Origin: Hyphomicrobiales bacterium
GTDB taxonomy: Bacteria; Pseudomonadota; Alphaproteobacteria; Rhizobiales; Beijerinckiaceae
Length of the DNA stretch: 64,000 nucleotides
Assembly (NCBI GenBank): GCA_027484655.1
Contig: JAIXSM010000029.1
Coordinates: 1-64,000, forward strand
Direction of reading: 5' to 3'
Notes under the pieces: generated by a model
Told to the model about the DNA's origin: nothing
What the model saw: only the letters and a program-made list of their open reading frames with translations
Databases searched by the model: none
Made by a program: the position numbers and the translations under genes
Shown here: one piece after another, positions 45,210-54,324 of the stretch
Layout of the letters: each line of letters starts with the position of its first letter
Position numbering within the stretch: the first letter of the stretch is position 1

Positions 45210-45460
45210 GGGCGGATACCGATCAGTTCGAAGAAGTCCCGGGCAGCGCGGACCTGATAGCGCTTGGCCTCCTTCTCGGGGTGGGGGCGATGGAATATGG
45301 CAATATGGCCATCCTTTTCGAACCGCACGCGAGACCCTGCGCCCTCGACCACTCTGCACCCCGCAGCGAGCAACAGCGCCTCAATGTCAGCCCACTCCAG
45401 GGCGCGGGGAAGCGGCTGCCTAAACACGCTTGCGAGAGTTTTCCTATGTCTTGAGTTCAA
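45206..45460 (-). CDS. hicA: HicA-family mRNA interferase toxin
   Basis: 84 residues from a TTG at 45460 (MNSRHRKTL), chosen because GAGGCGGGC lies just before it and because the family normally begins this way; a frame to 45493 would add 11 residues. The dsRNA-binding-like fold is recognisable from WADIEALLLAAGC and GSRVRFEKDG, then FHRPHPEKEAK. The active-site Gly-Ser-His of E. coli HicA reads Gly-Ser-Arg here, as in other alphaproteobacterial relatives I recall, so activity should be tested rather than assumed. It precedes and overlaps hicB. Confidence 0.9.
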   Translation of the reverse strand: MNSRHRKTLASVFRQPLPRALEWADIEALLLAAGCRVVEGAGSRVRFEKDGHIAIFHRPHPEKEAKRYQVRAARDFFELIGIRP

Positions 45461-45608
45461 GCCCGCCTCAATGCAAGCAGTTTCTGATAGCATCCCATTT
45501 TAAAGTCAAGATCAAGATCGCGCAACTTTTTCTTGGCGCCTTCGCAATTACAACGCAGGCTCCACCGAGGCGCGGGAACATCCCGGGCAAGGGTCCAGGA
45601 AGTAGGTC

Positions 45609-47255
45609 ATGACGGACATGCAGGTTGCCGCAGCACTCGCCGCGCTCGAAGCCCACCGCGTCGAGATCGGCCATCGCCGTATCGTCGATCTGTTCGAGGC
45701 CGATCCCACGCGCGCACGCCGTTTCCGGGCCGAGCTCGACGATCTGGCGCTCGACTATTCAAAGCACAGGATCAACGACGACACCTTGGCCCATCTCCTC
45801 GCGCTGGCCCGCGCCGCCGACCTTGAGGGCAAGCGCGACGCGCTGTTTTCCGGCGCGCCTGTCAACCTCACGGAAGGGCGCGCCGCCATGCACATGGCGC
45901 TGCGCGATCTGTCGGGCGAGCCCATCCTCGTCAACGGCGAAAACGTGCGCCCCGCCGTCGAAGCCGAGCGCGCGAAAATGCTCGCCTTTGCGGAGGCGGT
46001 GCGCGCGGGCGACCTGCGCGGCGCCACGGGCGAACGCTTCACGGACGTGGTGAACATCGGCATCGGCGGCTCGGATCTGGGCCCCGCTATGGCGGCGCGC
46101 GCGCTCTCCCCCTTCTCCGGCGAGGGCCCGCGCGCGCATTTCGTCTCCAACGTCGATGGCGCCGATCTCGCCGACACGCTTGCGGGCCTCGATCTGGCGC
46201 GCACGCTGTTCATCGTGTCGTCGAAAACCTTCACCACCCAGGAGACGATGACCAACGCCGCCTCGGCGCGCGCGCGCGTGGCCGCGGCGCTGGGGGAGGC
46301 CGCCGTGGGCGATCACTTCGCGGCTGTGTCCACCAAACTCGACCTCGTCGCGCGCTTCGGCATTCGCCCTGACCGCGTGTTCGGTTTCTGGGACTGGGTG
46401 GGCGGGCGCTACTCGATCTGGTCGTCCATCGGGCTCGCGTTGGCGATCTTCATCGGCCGCGACAATTTCATGGCGTTCCTGCGCGGCGGGCATGACGTTG
46501 ACCGCCACTTCGCGCAGACGCCGCTGCAGGACAACATCCCGGCGTTGATGGGCCTGCTGGGCGTTTATTACCGCAATGCGTGGGACTACGGCGCGCACGC
46601 GGTGATCCCCTATGACCAGCGGCTGGCGCGCTTCCCAGCCTATCTGCAGCAGCTCGACATGGAGTCGAACGGCAAGGGCGTCACGCGCGATGGCGAGCCC
46701 GTGCGCATGGCCACCGCCCCGGTGATCTGGGGTGAGCCCGGCACCAACGGGCAGCACGCGTTTTTCCAGATGCTGCATCAGGGAACGAGCGTCGTTCCGG
46801 TGGATTTCCTCGTCGCCGCGCAGCCGGTGGACGCCGACGCGCATCATCACAACCTGCTGTTCGCCAACTGTCTGGCCCAGAGCGAGGCGCTGATGCGCGG
46901 ACGCACGCGGGCGCAGGTGGAGACGCAGTTGCGCGCGCAAAACCTGAGCGAGCACGAGATCGCGCGGCTTGGGCCCCACAAGGTGTTTGGGGGCGACCGC
47001 CCCTCCTCCACGATTCTCTATCGGCGGCTTGATCCGCGCACGTTGGGCCGGCTCGTCGCGCTCTACGAACACAAGGTGTTCGTGCAGGCCGCCATCTGGA
47101 ACATCAATCCGTTCGACCAGTGGGGCGTGGAGTTGGGCAAGGAGCTGTGCAACGCGCTTGCGCCCGTGGTGGCGGACGCGTCCGCGTCGCTCGACGGACT
47201 GGAGCCCGCGACTGCGAGCCTGATCGAGGCGCGACGGCGTCTGGCGGCCGGGTGA
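45609..47255 (+). CDS. pgi: Glucose-6-phosphate isomerase
   Basis: 548 residues. Signatures: IGIGGSDLGPAMAARAL, VSSKTFTTQETMTNA, the PGI signature FWDWVGGRYSIWSSIGL in part, MESNGKG, and GEPGTNGQHAFFQMLHQG with the base-catalytic His. AGGAAGTAGGTC precedes the ATG. It interconverts glucose 6-phosphate and fructose 6-phosphate in the cytosol. It is divergent from hicAB across 148 bp, a gap holding AT-rich sequence near 45480-45545, probably with both promoters. Confidence 0.98.
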   Translation: MTDMQVAAALAALEAHRVEIGHRRIVDLFEADPTRARRFRAELDDLALDYSKHRINDDTLAHLLALARAADLEGKRDALFSGAPVNLTEGRAAMHMALRDLSGEPILVNGENVRPAVEAERAKMLAFAEAVRAGDLRGATGERFTDVVNIGIGGSDLGPAMAARALSPFSGEGPRAHFVSNVDGADLADTLAGLDLARTLFIVSSKTFTTQETMTNAASARARVAAALGEAAVGDHFAAVSTKLDLVARFGIRPDRVFGFWDWVGGRYSIWSSIGLALAIFIGRDNFMAFLRGGHDVDRHFAQTPLQDNIPALMGLLGVYYRNAWDYGAHAVIPYDQRLARFPAYLQQLDMESNGKGVTRDGEPVRMATAPVIWGEPGTNGQHAFFQMLHQGTSVVPVDFLVAAQPVDADAHHHNLLFANCLAQSEALMRGRTRAQVETQLRAQNLSEHEIARLGPHKVFGGDRPSSTILYRRLDPRTLGRLVALYEHKVFVQAAIWNINPFDQWGVELGKELCNALAPVVADASASLDGLEPATASLIEARRRLAAG

Positions 47256-47332
47256 GCGAAAGCTCGACCAACGTCAGATTGCGCGTGGGCGAAGGGGCTG
47301 CCTAAATGGCGGCAAACAGAGGAGACGCCCCC

Positions 47333-48292
47333 GTGAAACATTTCGCCCTTGCGCTGCTGTCCGCCGTTGGCCTTGCGGCTCCCGCCGCGGCCCAGCAGGC
47401 CTATCCCGCCCGTCCCATCACCATGATCGTGCCGTTCGCAGCCGGCGGCACGTCGGACGTGATCGCCCGCGTCATTGGCGAGCACATGGGCAAGCAGCTG
47501 GGTCAGACCATCGTCAACGAGAACGTGGGCGGCGCCGGCGGCGTCATCGCGCTCACGCGCGCGGCCAACGCGCAGGCCGACGGCTACACGATCCTCATCG
47601 GCAACACGGGCACCAACGGCGCCTCGTATGTGCTCTCGCCGGATGTGAAGTACACGCCCGATTCGTTTGCGCCGGTGGGCCTGATCGCCAAGACCGCGCC
47701 GGTGCTGGCGATCCGCAACGACTTCCCGGCCAAGACGCTGGCAGAATTCGTCGCCTACGCGAAGGCGAACCCCGGCAAGATCAACCTCGGGCACGCAGGC
47801 GTTGGATCATCCAACTATCTGATCTGCAAGAACTTCGTCGCCGCTGCGCAGGTGCAGGTGACATTGGTGAGCTATCGCGGCGCAGCGCCTGCGCTCAACG
47901 ACCTGCTTGGCGGCCACGTGGACGGCGTCTGCGACGCAGCGCCATCCGTCGCGTCGTCAATTCAGGCTGGGCGCGTGCGCGGCGTGGCGCTCGCCGCCCG
48001 CCAGCGGCTTGAGATTCTGCCCGACCTGCCCACGTCCGCGGAAGCCGGCCTGCCCGCGTTCCAGGCGGAAGGCTGGAACGCCATCTTCACGCCCGCGAAG
48101 ACGCCCCAGGCGATCGTGGACCGGCTCAATCAGGCCCTGCGCGCGTCCATCGCCGATCCGGCCGTGAAGAAGCGCTTCAACGAACTGGGCTCAACCCCGG
48201 CGGAAGAGGCGGAGATGACAAGCGAGCACGTTCGCAACCTCGTCGCAAGCGACATCGCCAAGTACAAGGTGCTGCTCGCCACGAAGGATTGA
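47333..48292 (+). CDS. TctC/Bug periplasmic substrate-binding protein (classic loop)
   Basis: 319 residues from the GTG at 47333, chosen because GAGGAG lies about 9 nt upstream and the product then begins with an ideal Sec signal, MKHFALALLS to about residue 20 (AAA before QQAY). An ATG at 47306 would add 9 residues. Binding loops: PFAAGGTSDVIARV and VGGAGG, i.e. the common Bug type. It is 77 bp downstream of pgi on the same strand and ends at a hairpin shared with the convergent ptsH operon. Ligand unknown. Confidence 0.92.
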   Translation: MKHFALALLSAVGLAAPAAAQQAYPARPITMIVPFAAGGTSDVIARVIGEHMGKQLGQTIVNENVGGAGGVIALTRAANAQADGYTILIGNTGTNGASYVLSPDVKYTPDSFAPVGLIAKTAPVLAIRNDFPAKTLAEFVAYAKANPGKINLGHAGVGSSNYLICKNFVAAAQVQVTLVSYRGAAPALNDLLGGHVDGVCDAAPSVASSIQAGRVRGVALAARQRLEILPDLPTSAEAGLPAFQAEGWNAIFTPAKTPQAIVDRLNQALRASIADPAVKKRFNELGSTPAEEAEMTSEHVRNLVASDIAKYKVLLATKD

Positions 48293-48306
48293 TGCTGAGA
48301 GGATGG

Positions 48307-48332
48307 CGGGAGCGTCGCGCGCGGCGCTCCCG
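48307..48332. terminator. Hairpin between convergent tctC and ptsH
   Basis: CGGGAGCGTCGC can pair with GCGGCGCTCCCG with one G-T pair, closing on a very short GC-rich loop. It lies 14 nt after the tctC stop and 8 nt after the ptsH stop in the other direction. Neither side has a U tract, so function as a terminator is probable from position only. Confidence 0.5.
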
Positions 48333-48339
48333 GAAGCGC

Positions 48340-48669
48340 CTACTCGTCCTCGCCGAAGCGGTTGGCCACAAGCGCCTCGAGAGCGTCCAGCGCCTCCGTC
48401 GCCTGCACGCCACGCGCGGCTACGGTGATCGTCGTGCCGATCCCCGCGCCCAGCGTGAGGATGCCCATGATCGAGTCGCCGCCAACGGTCTCGCCGCAGC
48501 GGGACACCGTGATCTGCGCGTCAAAATTCTCGACGCACTGCACGAACTTGGCGGTCGCGCGGGCATGGAGACCCTTGCGGTTGATGATCGGAAACTCACG
48601 AACCTCAGCGCCGGGAAACTCCGGCGTCGGCGGGCAATCGCAATCGGACCCGTTGGCGCTGTCTGTCAT
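48340..48669 (-). CDS. ptsH: HPr-like phosphocarrier protein
   Basis: 109 residues. The phosphorylatable His is His35 in GLHARATAKF and the regulatory Ser, target of HprK, is Ser66 in GDSIMGILTLGA. A 20-residue N-terminal extension with CDC precedes the HPr fold (family length about 88). Together with the EIIA-Man and HprK genes upstream it forms the regulatory, transport-independent PTS of alphaproteobacteria, which reports carbon status to ChvGI and other targets. The start overlaps the EIIA stop by four bases. Confidence 0.95.
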   Translation of the reverse strand: MTDSANGSDCDCPPTPEFPGAEVREFPIINRKGLHARATAKFVQCVENFDAQITVSRCGETVGGDSIMGILTLGAGIGTTITVAARGVQATEALDALEALVANRFGEDE

Positions 48670-49067
48670 TTTCCGCTCAGGATCCGGCTGGCGACTGAGA
48701 TGTACTTGCGGCCTGCATCCTGGGCCTGCGTCACAGCCTGACCGAGCGACGCCTCCTCGCGAACGGACGCGAGCTTGATGAGCATTGGCAGGTTGATCCC
48801 GGCCACGACATCGACGTTGGCGCCGTCCATCACAGAAATAGCCAGATTGGAAGGCGTCCCCCCGAACATGTCGGTGAGAACAACCACACCCTCGCCCGTA
48901 TCAACGCTGGCGACGGCCTTCACGATATCGGCGCGGCGACGCTCCATGTCGTCGTCCGGACCGATCGTCACCGTCTCCAACTGGCGTTGAGGCCCCACCA
49001 CGTGCTCAAGGGCAGAGCGAAACTCCGTCGCCAGGTGACCATGAGTCACCAGGACCATCCCGATCAT
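48666..49067 (-). CDS. PTS EIIA component, mannose family
   Basis: 133 residues from the ATG at 49067; the longer frame to 49169 would invade the hprK gap with an unlikely His/Pro-rich start. The EIIA-Man fold begins MIGMVLVTHGHLA with the active His at residue 9, and continues with VVLTDMFGGTPSN. No EIIB or EIIC is encoded, so it must act in regulation, as the manX-like EIIA in rhizobia does. It overlaps ptsH by ATGA and follows hprK by 128 bp. Confidence 0.95.
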   Translation of the reverse strand: MIGMVLVTHGHLATEFRSALEHVVGPQRQLETVTIGPDDDMERRRADIVKAVASVDTGEGVVVLTDMFGGTPSNLAISVMDGANVDVVAGINLPMLIKLASVREEASLGQAVTQAQDAGRKYISVASRILSGK

Positions 49068-49195
49068 CGGACTCGACCGTCCTTGTTGTGCCCTAGCCCG
49101 GGGATGCGGCGACGCCCCCCCGGAACGATGGAAAGGCGGCCATTGTGTGCATTGCCGCAGAATTGGCAAGCGAAAATGGCGAAGCCGCCGGTCGG

Positions 49196-49663
49196 TCAGC
49201 TACGGCCCGCCAGCCGCGCAAGAAAGTCGAGCACCAGGCGAGCGTTCTCCGCAGGGCGGCCAGAGATCAGAGAAAGCCTCGGCAAATCAACCCCTTCGAT
49301 GGTTACGCGACGATCACAGGCGTCTGGCGCCCGCGGGGGCGGCGCGCCGGCGGGAGCGATATCGACGACGCAGTGCAGCACAACCGCTGTTTCGTGGGCC
49401 GCCGGCCCAATGCCCTGCCCGCGCCGCTCCACCTGTCCGGCGATGCGGGGGTGCGGCCGCATGAGCACCCGCGCATGCATCGCCGACAGCAGAACCCGAT
49501 CATCTCCCACGAGGCGCGCGAAGGCGCCGCTGCGCCGCCCCTCCTCCACGAGCGCGAGAGCGAGCGCGCTCTTGCCCGCGCCCGACGCGCCCCGGATGAG
49601 CACGCCAGCCTCGCCGATCACAACCGCTGTGCCATGAACGGCGATCGCAGGGGCGGGCGCCAT
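49196..49663 (-). CDS. hprK: Short HPr kinase/phosphorylase
   Basis: 155 residues from the ATG at 49663, which shares one base with the chvG stop (TGATG). It is the short alphaproteobacterial form consisting only of the kinase domain: HGTAVVIG at the N-terminus, the P-loop GASGAGKS at residues 25-32, and the later GQVERRGQGI region equivalent to the HPr-binding signature. It phosphorylates Ser66 of HPr and links the PTS to the ChvG/ChvI system through the operon. Confidence 0.95.
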   Translation of the reverse strand: MAPAPAIAVHGTAVVIGEAGVLIRGASGAGKSALALALVEEGRRSGAFARLVGDDRVLLSAMHARVLMRPHPRIAGQVERRGQGIGPAAHETAVVLHCVVDIAPAGAPPPRAPDACDRRVTIEGVDLPRLSLISGRPAENARLVLDFLARLAGRS

Positions 49664-51483
49664 CAGCGGACGGACGGCAGCCACACGGTGAAGCGCGCGC
49701 CGGCGACGCCGCCGCCGCCCGGATTCAGCCGGTTTGCGGCGTGGATCACGCCACCGTGCGCTTCCACGATCTGGCGGGAGATGGAGAGGCCGAGGCCCGA
49801 GTTCTGGCCAAATCCCTGTTCCGGGCGATCTGTGTAGAAGCGCTCGAAGATACGCTCGAAGGCGTGCGCGGGAATGCCGGGGCCGTCATCATCGACCACA
49901 ATCTCGACGCCGTTGCGGCGCGCAGGGGCGTCGACGGCCCCCGGGCCGCGGGCCGGCCGCAGCGCCACGCGCACGCTGCCCCCGCGCCGTGAGAACGAAC
50001 GCGCGTTGTCCACCAGATTGTTGATGACCTGCCCCAGCCGCGAATCGTGCCCCATGATGACGTAGGCGCCCGGCCCCGCCTCGCCAGCGGGCGCCACGTC
50101 CAGGCTGAACCCCACCTGGTCATCGCGCTTCACTTCGTTCGCGAGATCCACGACCGCGCGCAACAGGCGCGCCAGATCGACCGGCTCCGCATCGAGGCGA
50201 GCCATCTCCGCATCGAGCCGCGAGGCGTCGGAAATGTCGCTGATAAGCCGATCAAGGCGCTTCACGTCGTGCTTGATGACTTCGAGCAAGCGCGCGCGAC
50301 TCTCGTCCGTGCGCGCGATGGGCAAAGTCTCCACCGCGCTGCGCAGCGATGTGAGCGGGTTTTTCAGTTCGTGGGACACATCCGCGGCGAAGCTCTCGAT
50401 AGCTTCGATGCGGTTGTAGAGCGCCATGGTCATGTCGCGCAGGGAGCCTGACAGATGGCCGATCTCGTCGGCGCGGTGCGTATAATCGGGAATTTCCTGA
50501 CGGGACTTGATGCCGCGCCGCACGCGCTGCGCCGCTTCCGCGAGCCGCCGCATGGGTTCGGCGATGGTGCGAGCCAGGAAAACCGACACGATGAGCATCA
50601 CGCCGGCGAGCACGAGGAAGATGCGCACCATCGCCCAGCGCTCCGAGGCGATGATCTTGTCGATGTCGCCGCCTTGCGTGGACAGCAGCAGCGAGCCGCG
50701 CACCACGCGGAACCTCTGCACAGGAACGGCGACGGAGATGATCGTCTCGCCCCGGGCGTTCACGCGCACGACAGACTGCGCCTCACCGCTCAGCGCACGC
50801 TGGACCTCCGGATACGCGCGGCCGTTGGCGAGGCCGATGTCCTCGTACAACGGCAGCGTCGGCCCGACGAACAGGTTGGAGAAACTCGCCCAGGTGCGGC
50901 GAAACCACGAGGGCTGGCGCTCCTGCGGCGTGGCGAGATCAAACCGCAGGATGGTGGAGCGCTCCGTCATCGAGCGGGAGTCGATGAGCAGGTAACCCTC
51001 GCGGTCGTAGATCCTCGCCACCGTGCGCGTGGGCCCCACAAGACGGCGCAAAACGGGGCCGATCTGGTCGGGACTGATGGAGAATTCTAGGACGTGATCG
51101 TCGTCGTCCCCCGGCCCATAGGTCTCGCCCGGCGCAAGCTGCAAAAGCTTTTCTGGATCAAGCCGGATCGCGTCGGTCTCAACCGTCGCCGATGAGGCGA
51201 CCGCCGCCGCAATGATCTCGCCTTGCGTCTTCAGGCTCTGGATGCGCGCCTCGATGAGGCCTTCGCGAAACTGGTTGAGATAGAGGAACCCCAGCAGCAT
51301 CAGCACAAGGCCGCCGAGGTTGAGAAAAACGATGCGACGGGTCAGCGACGAGGAAAAAGGCGCGACAAGCGCCCGGCGCAGCGGACGCGTGCGCTGGCGC
51401 ATCGTCCTGCGCGCACGCGCGGCGGGGCCCTTCTGGGCCACGCGCTCGACCACGGCGGGCTGCTCTTGCGCTTCAACGCTCAT
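49663..51483 (-). CDS. chvG: Sensor histidine kinase ChvG
   Basis: 606 residues from the ATG at 51483 (a TTG four codons upstream is possible). One membrane helix near residues 50-70, a periplasmic stimulus-sensing domain of about 200 residues, a second helix near 285-305, a HAMP linker, then the kinase core with the phospho-acceptor His in ADVSHELKNPLTSLR, the N box VINNLVDNARSFS, and G boxes DDDGPGIP and NSGLGLSI. ChvG/ExoS responds to acid and envelope stress and governs host-associated programmes in rhizobia and brucellae. It follows chvI by 52 bp and is coupled to hprK. Confidence 0.96.
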   Translation of the reverse strand: MSVEAQEQPAVVERVAQKGPAARARRTMRQRTRPLRRALVAPFSSSLTRRIVFLNLGGLVLMLLGFLYLNQFREGLIEARIQSLKTQGEIIAAAVASSATVETDAIRLDPEKLLQLAPGETYGPGDDDDHVLEFSISPDQIGPVLRRLVGPTRTVARIYDREGYLLIDSRSMTERSTILRFDLATPQERQPSWFRRTWASFSNLFVGPTLPLYEDIGLANGRAYPEVQRALSGEAQSVVRVNARGETIISVAVPVQRFRVVRGSLLLSTQGGDIDKIIASERWAMVRIFLVLAGVMLIVSVFLARTIAEPMRRLAEAAQRVRRGIKSRQEIPDYTHRADEIGHLSGSLRDMTMALYNRIEAIESFAADVSHELKNPLTSLRSAVETLPIARTDESRARLLEVIKHDVKRLDRLISDISDASRLDAEMARLDAEPVDLARLLRAVVDLANEVKRDDQVGFSLDVAPAGEAGPGAYVIMGHDSRLGQVINNLVDNARSFSRRGGSVRVALRPARGPGAVDAPARRNGVEIVVDDDGPGIPAHAFERIFERFYTDRPEQGFGQNSGLGLSISRQIVEAHGGVIHAANRLNPGGGGVAGARFTVWLPSVR

Positions 51484-51535
51484 GCGCCGGGCCAATCTTC
51501 CCGAAAAACGCGGATCCAGAGGCGCGCGACACCAC

Positions 51536-52234
51536 TCACGCCTCGCGGAAGCGATAGCCCACGCCGTAGAGTGTCTCGATCATCTCGAAGTCTGTATCCA
51601 CCACCTTGAACTTCTTGCGCAGCCGCTTGATGTGGCTGTCGATGGTGCGGTCGTCCACGTAGACCTGGTCATCGTAGGCAGCGTCCATCAGCGCGTTGCG
51701 GCTCTTCACCACGCCCGGTCGATGGGCGAGCGCCTGCAGGATCAGGAACTCGGTGACGGTGAGCGTGACGGGCTCGCCCTTCCAGGTGCAGGTGTGGCGC
51801 TCGGGATCCATGCGCAGCAGCCCGCGCTCCAGAATGCGCGCCTCGGATTCCTTCTGCGCGGCGGCTTCTTTCGGGTTGGCGCGCCGCAGGATCGCCTTCA
51901 CGCGCTCCACCAGCAGGCGCTGGGAAAACGGTTTGCGGATGAAATCGTCCGCGCCCATCTTGAGGCCGAACAGCTCGTCGATCTCCTCGTCCTTGGAGGT
52001 GAGGAAGATCACCGGCAGATCCGACTTCTGCCGCAGGCGGCGCAACAGCTCCATGCCGTCCATGCGGGGCATCTTGATATCGAAGATCGCCAGGTCCGGC
52101 GGGTTGGTGCGCAGACCGTCGAGCGCGCTGGCGCCGTCGTTGTAGGTCTGGACGCGATAGCCCTCACCCTCCAGCGCGATGGACACGGAGGTGAGGATGT
52201 TGCGGTCGTCGTCGACCAGGGCGATTGTCGGCAT
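51536..52234 (-). CDS. chvI: Response regulator ChvI
   Basis: 232 residues: an OmpR/PhoB-type regulator with acidic pocket VDDDR, phospho-acceptor Asp52 in [10 protein letters not shown], the Lys switch IRKPF, and a C-terminal winged helix with [14 protein letters not shown] and GVGYRF. It is phosphorylated by ChvG. It is the first gene of the leftward chvI-chvG-hprK-EIIA-ptsH operon. In rhizobia this operon normally neighbours pckA; here pckA is far away at 15-17 kb. Confidence 0.97.
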   Translation of the reverse strand: MPTIALVDDDRNILTSVSIALEGEGYRVQTYNDGASALDGLRTNPPDLAIFDIKMPRMDGMELLRRLRQKSDLPVIFLTSKDEEIDELFGLKMGADDFIRKPFSQRLLVERVKAILRRANPKEAAAQKESEARILERGLLRMDPERHTCTWKGEPVTLTVTEFLILQALAHRPGVVKSRNALMDAAYDDQVYVDDRTIDSHIKRLRKKFKVVDTDFEMIETLYGVGYRFREA

Positions 52235-52349
52235 TCGAAAGTCCGCTGTGTTGCTACGCGGCGCGCAACCTCAGCCCCTATATAGGCTGAAATGTGACAT
52301 TTCGCGAGCCTTGGCGTGGCGGGCGCCCTCGCGGCGGGCGCCCGACGCC

Positions 52350-54275
52350 TCAGGAGACCGACTTCGCCGCGGGCCGGCGCACGTACTCCGCCTTGAACGC
52401 GCTCCACTGCCCGACCGCCAGCGCGGCGAAGAGCCCAAGGCCCACCGTATCGGCCATCCAGTTGGGGAAAACCAGCAAACATCCAGTCGCGAACGCAAGG
52501 ATGCGCTCGATCCATGAAAGTCGCCGGAAGGCCTGCCCCTCCAGCGCCGCAGAGAGCGCGACGATGCCGAGAGCCGCGAAAAACACGGCGAGCGCAATCT
52601 CATCCCACGTCCCGAGCGTGAGCAGCGCGGGGCGGTACACGAACATGAAAGGCACGATGAACGCCACGAAGGCGACGCGCGTCGCATGCAGCGACGTTTT
52701 GAGGAACGGCGAGCGGGCGATGCCGGCCGCCGCCACGGAAGCCAGCGCGTCGGGAGGCGTGAGGACAGCGAGCGCCGCGTAATACATCACGAAGAAATGC
52801 GTCACGACGAGCGCGGTGTCAGCAGGCGTTCCGCCGGCTTTCAAAAAGCCCTGCAGCATCGGAATCGTCACCGCGACCTGCACGATGTAGCTCACCGACG
52901 GCGGCACGCCCATGCCCAGCACGATGGTGATGAGCATCGTCACGATGAGCCCGACGAACAGCGACTGCACGGCCGAACTCGACACCTGCACGACCTTGAG
53001 CGCGACGCCCGTCAGCTCAAACACGCCCACAATCATGCCCGCCGCAGCCGTGGCGATGCCCACGAGCAGGGCGCCCTTTGCGCCGGCTTCCAGCGCCGCC
53101 GCGATGTCTGTGAGGCGCATGCCGGTTTTCGGCCGCAGCCAGGAGACGACGATCACCGAGAGCGTCGCCAGGGTCGCCGAATACTGCGCGGAATAGCCGT
53201 TGGCGAGCATGTAGACGAGAATGCCCACCGGAATGAGCAGATGCCCGTGGGAGCGCAGGCTCGCCCGCCAGTCCGGCAATTCATCCTCAGGCACTGCGCC
53301 GACGTTGTAGCGCATAGCGGACCAGTGGACCGTGAGAAAAATGCCGAAAAAATAAAGCAGGGCCGGTATCAGCGCATACAGCGCCACAAGGCCATATGGC
53401 ACGCCCATGAACTGCGCCATGACGAACGCCACGGAGCCCATGATCGGCGGCATGATGACGCCGCCGGTGGAGGCCGCCGCCTCGATGGCGCCCGCAGTGT
53501 GCGCGGGATAGCCGAGCCGCTTCATGAGCGGAATCGTCATGACGCCGACCGACAAAACGTTCGCCGGCGCGGAGCCCGAGATCGTCCCGTGAACGGCGCT
53601 GCCGATGACCGCGACCTTCGCAGGCCCGCCGCGGGTGCGGCCCACGAGCCCGAGCGTCAGGTCCATGATGACCTTGCCCAGGCCGCTGCGCTCGAGAAAC
53701 GCGCCGAAAATGATGAACAGCACGATGAACTCGGCCGACGCCGACAGCGGCACGCTGAAGATGCCCGCAAGCGTCATGAACTGCGCGTCCATCTGCGTGC
53801 CGAGATCATAGCCGCGGTGCGCAAGAAGCCCCGGCAGATTTGGGATCGCCGGGTACAGCAGAACGACGAGGATGATGAGAACGAGAGCCCACCCGGTCTC
53901 GCGCCGGCACAGATCGAGCACGGCGAAACACAGCGCGACGCCGAGCAGGGTTTCAAGCCCTGTGAGCGGCGTCACGAACTCGAAGCGCCCGGATTCCAGA
54001 TAGTCGAGATTGATGAGCCGATAGCTCATGGCGCCGGCCGCGCAGGCGGCGACCAGCAGATCATAGGCGAGCGCAAGCGCGCGCCCGGCAACGCCGGGGA
54101 AGGGTGGCGGCGACGGTCGCACCATCAGGATGAGCGCCATCACGAAGGCGAGATGCACCCCCGTCTGCACAGCCACCGGAAACACGCCGAACACGCCCGT
54201 GTAGACATGAAACAGCGCGAACGGGATGCAGACGGCGGTAATCAGGCCGGCGCGAACGTTCTCGACGGCGGGCAT
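52350..54275 (-). CDS. TRAP transporter fused permease (4TM/12TM, DctQM type)
   Basis: 641 residues with about 16-18 hydrophobic segments. The N-terminal 4-helix part corresponds to DctQ and the remainder to DctM, with hallmark stretches GSAVHGTISGSAPANVLS, AAASTGGVIMPPIMGS and LGMGVPPSVSYI. Fused permeases of this kind accompany TAXI binding proteins, and one is encoded directly upstream (49 bp). It should drive sodium-coupled uptake of an acidic solute across the inner membrane; ligand unknown. Confidence 0.95.
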   Translation of the reverse strand: MPAVENVRAGLITAVCIPFALFHVYTGVFGVFPVAVQTGVHLAFVMALILMVRPSPPPFPGVAGRALALAYDLLVAACAAGAMSYRLINLDYLESGRFEFVTPLTGLETLLGVALCFAVLDLCRRETGWALVLIILVVLLYPAIPNLPGLLAHRGYDLGTQMDAQFMTLAGIFSVPLSASAEFIVLFIIFGAFLERSGLGKVIMDLTLGLVGRTRGGPAKVAVIGSAVHGTISGSAPANVLSVGVMTIPLMKRLGYPAHTAGAIEAAASTGGVIMPPIMGSVAFVMAQFMGVPYGLVALYALIPALLYFFGIFLTVHWSAMRYNVGAVPEDELPDWRASLRSHGHLLIPVGILVYMLANGYSAQYSATLATLSVIVVSWLRPKTGMRLTDIAAALEAGAKGALLVGIATAAAGMIVGVFELTGVALKVVQVSSSAVQSLFVGLIVTMLITIVLGMGVPPSVSYIVQVAVTIPMLQGFLKAGGTPADTALVVTHFFVMYYAALAVLTPPDALASVAAAGIARSPFLKTSLHATRVAFVAFIVPFMFVYRPALLTLGTWDEIALAVFFAALGIVALSAALEGQAFRRLSWIERILAFATGCLLVFPNWMADTVGLGLFAALAVGQWSAFKAEYVRRPAAKSVS

Positions 54276-54324
54276 GGCCGCTCCCCTGGCAAGCTAGGAT
54301 GAATGTGGAGAAAAGCGCTGGCGC

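Noticed and set aside
49068-49169. 34-codon extension of the EIIA gene
   Set aside because: His/Pro/Arg-rich with no similarity to EIIA, which normally begins at MIGMVLVTHG.
52686-54302. 538-codon frame opposite the fused TRAP permease
   Set aside because: Product is almost entirely Arg, His, Asp and Glu, the usual mirror of hydrophobic coding sequence.
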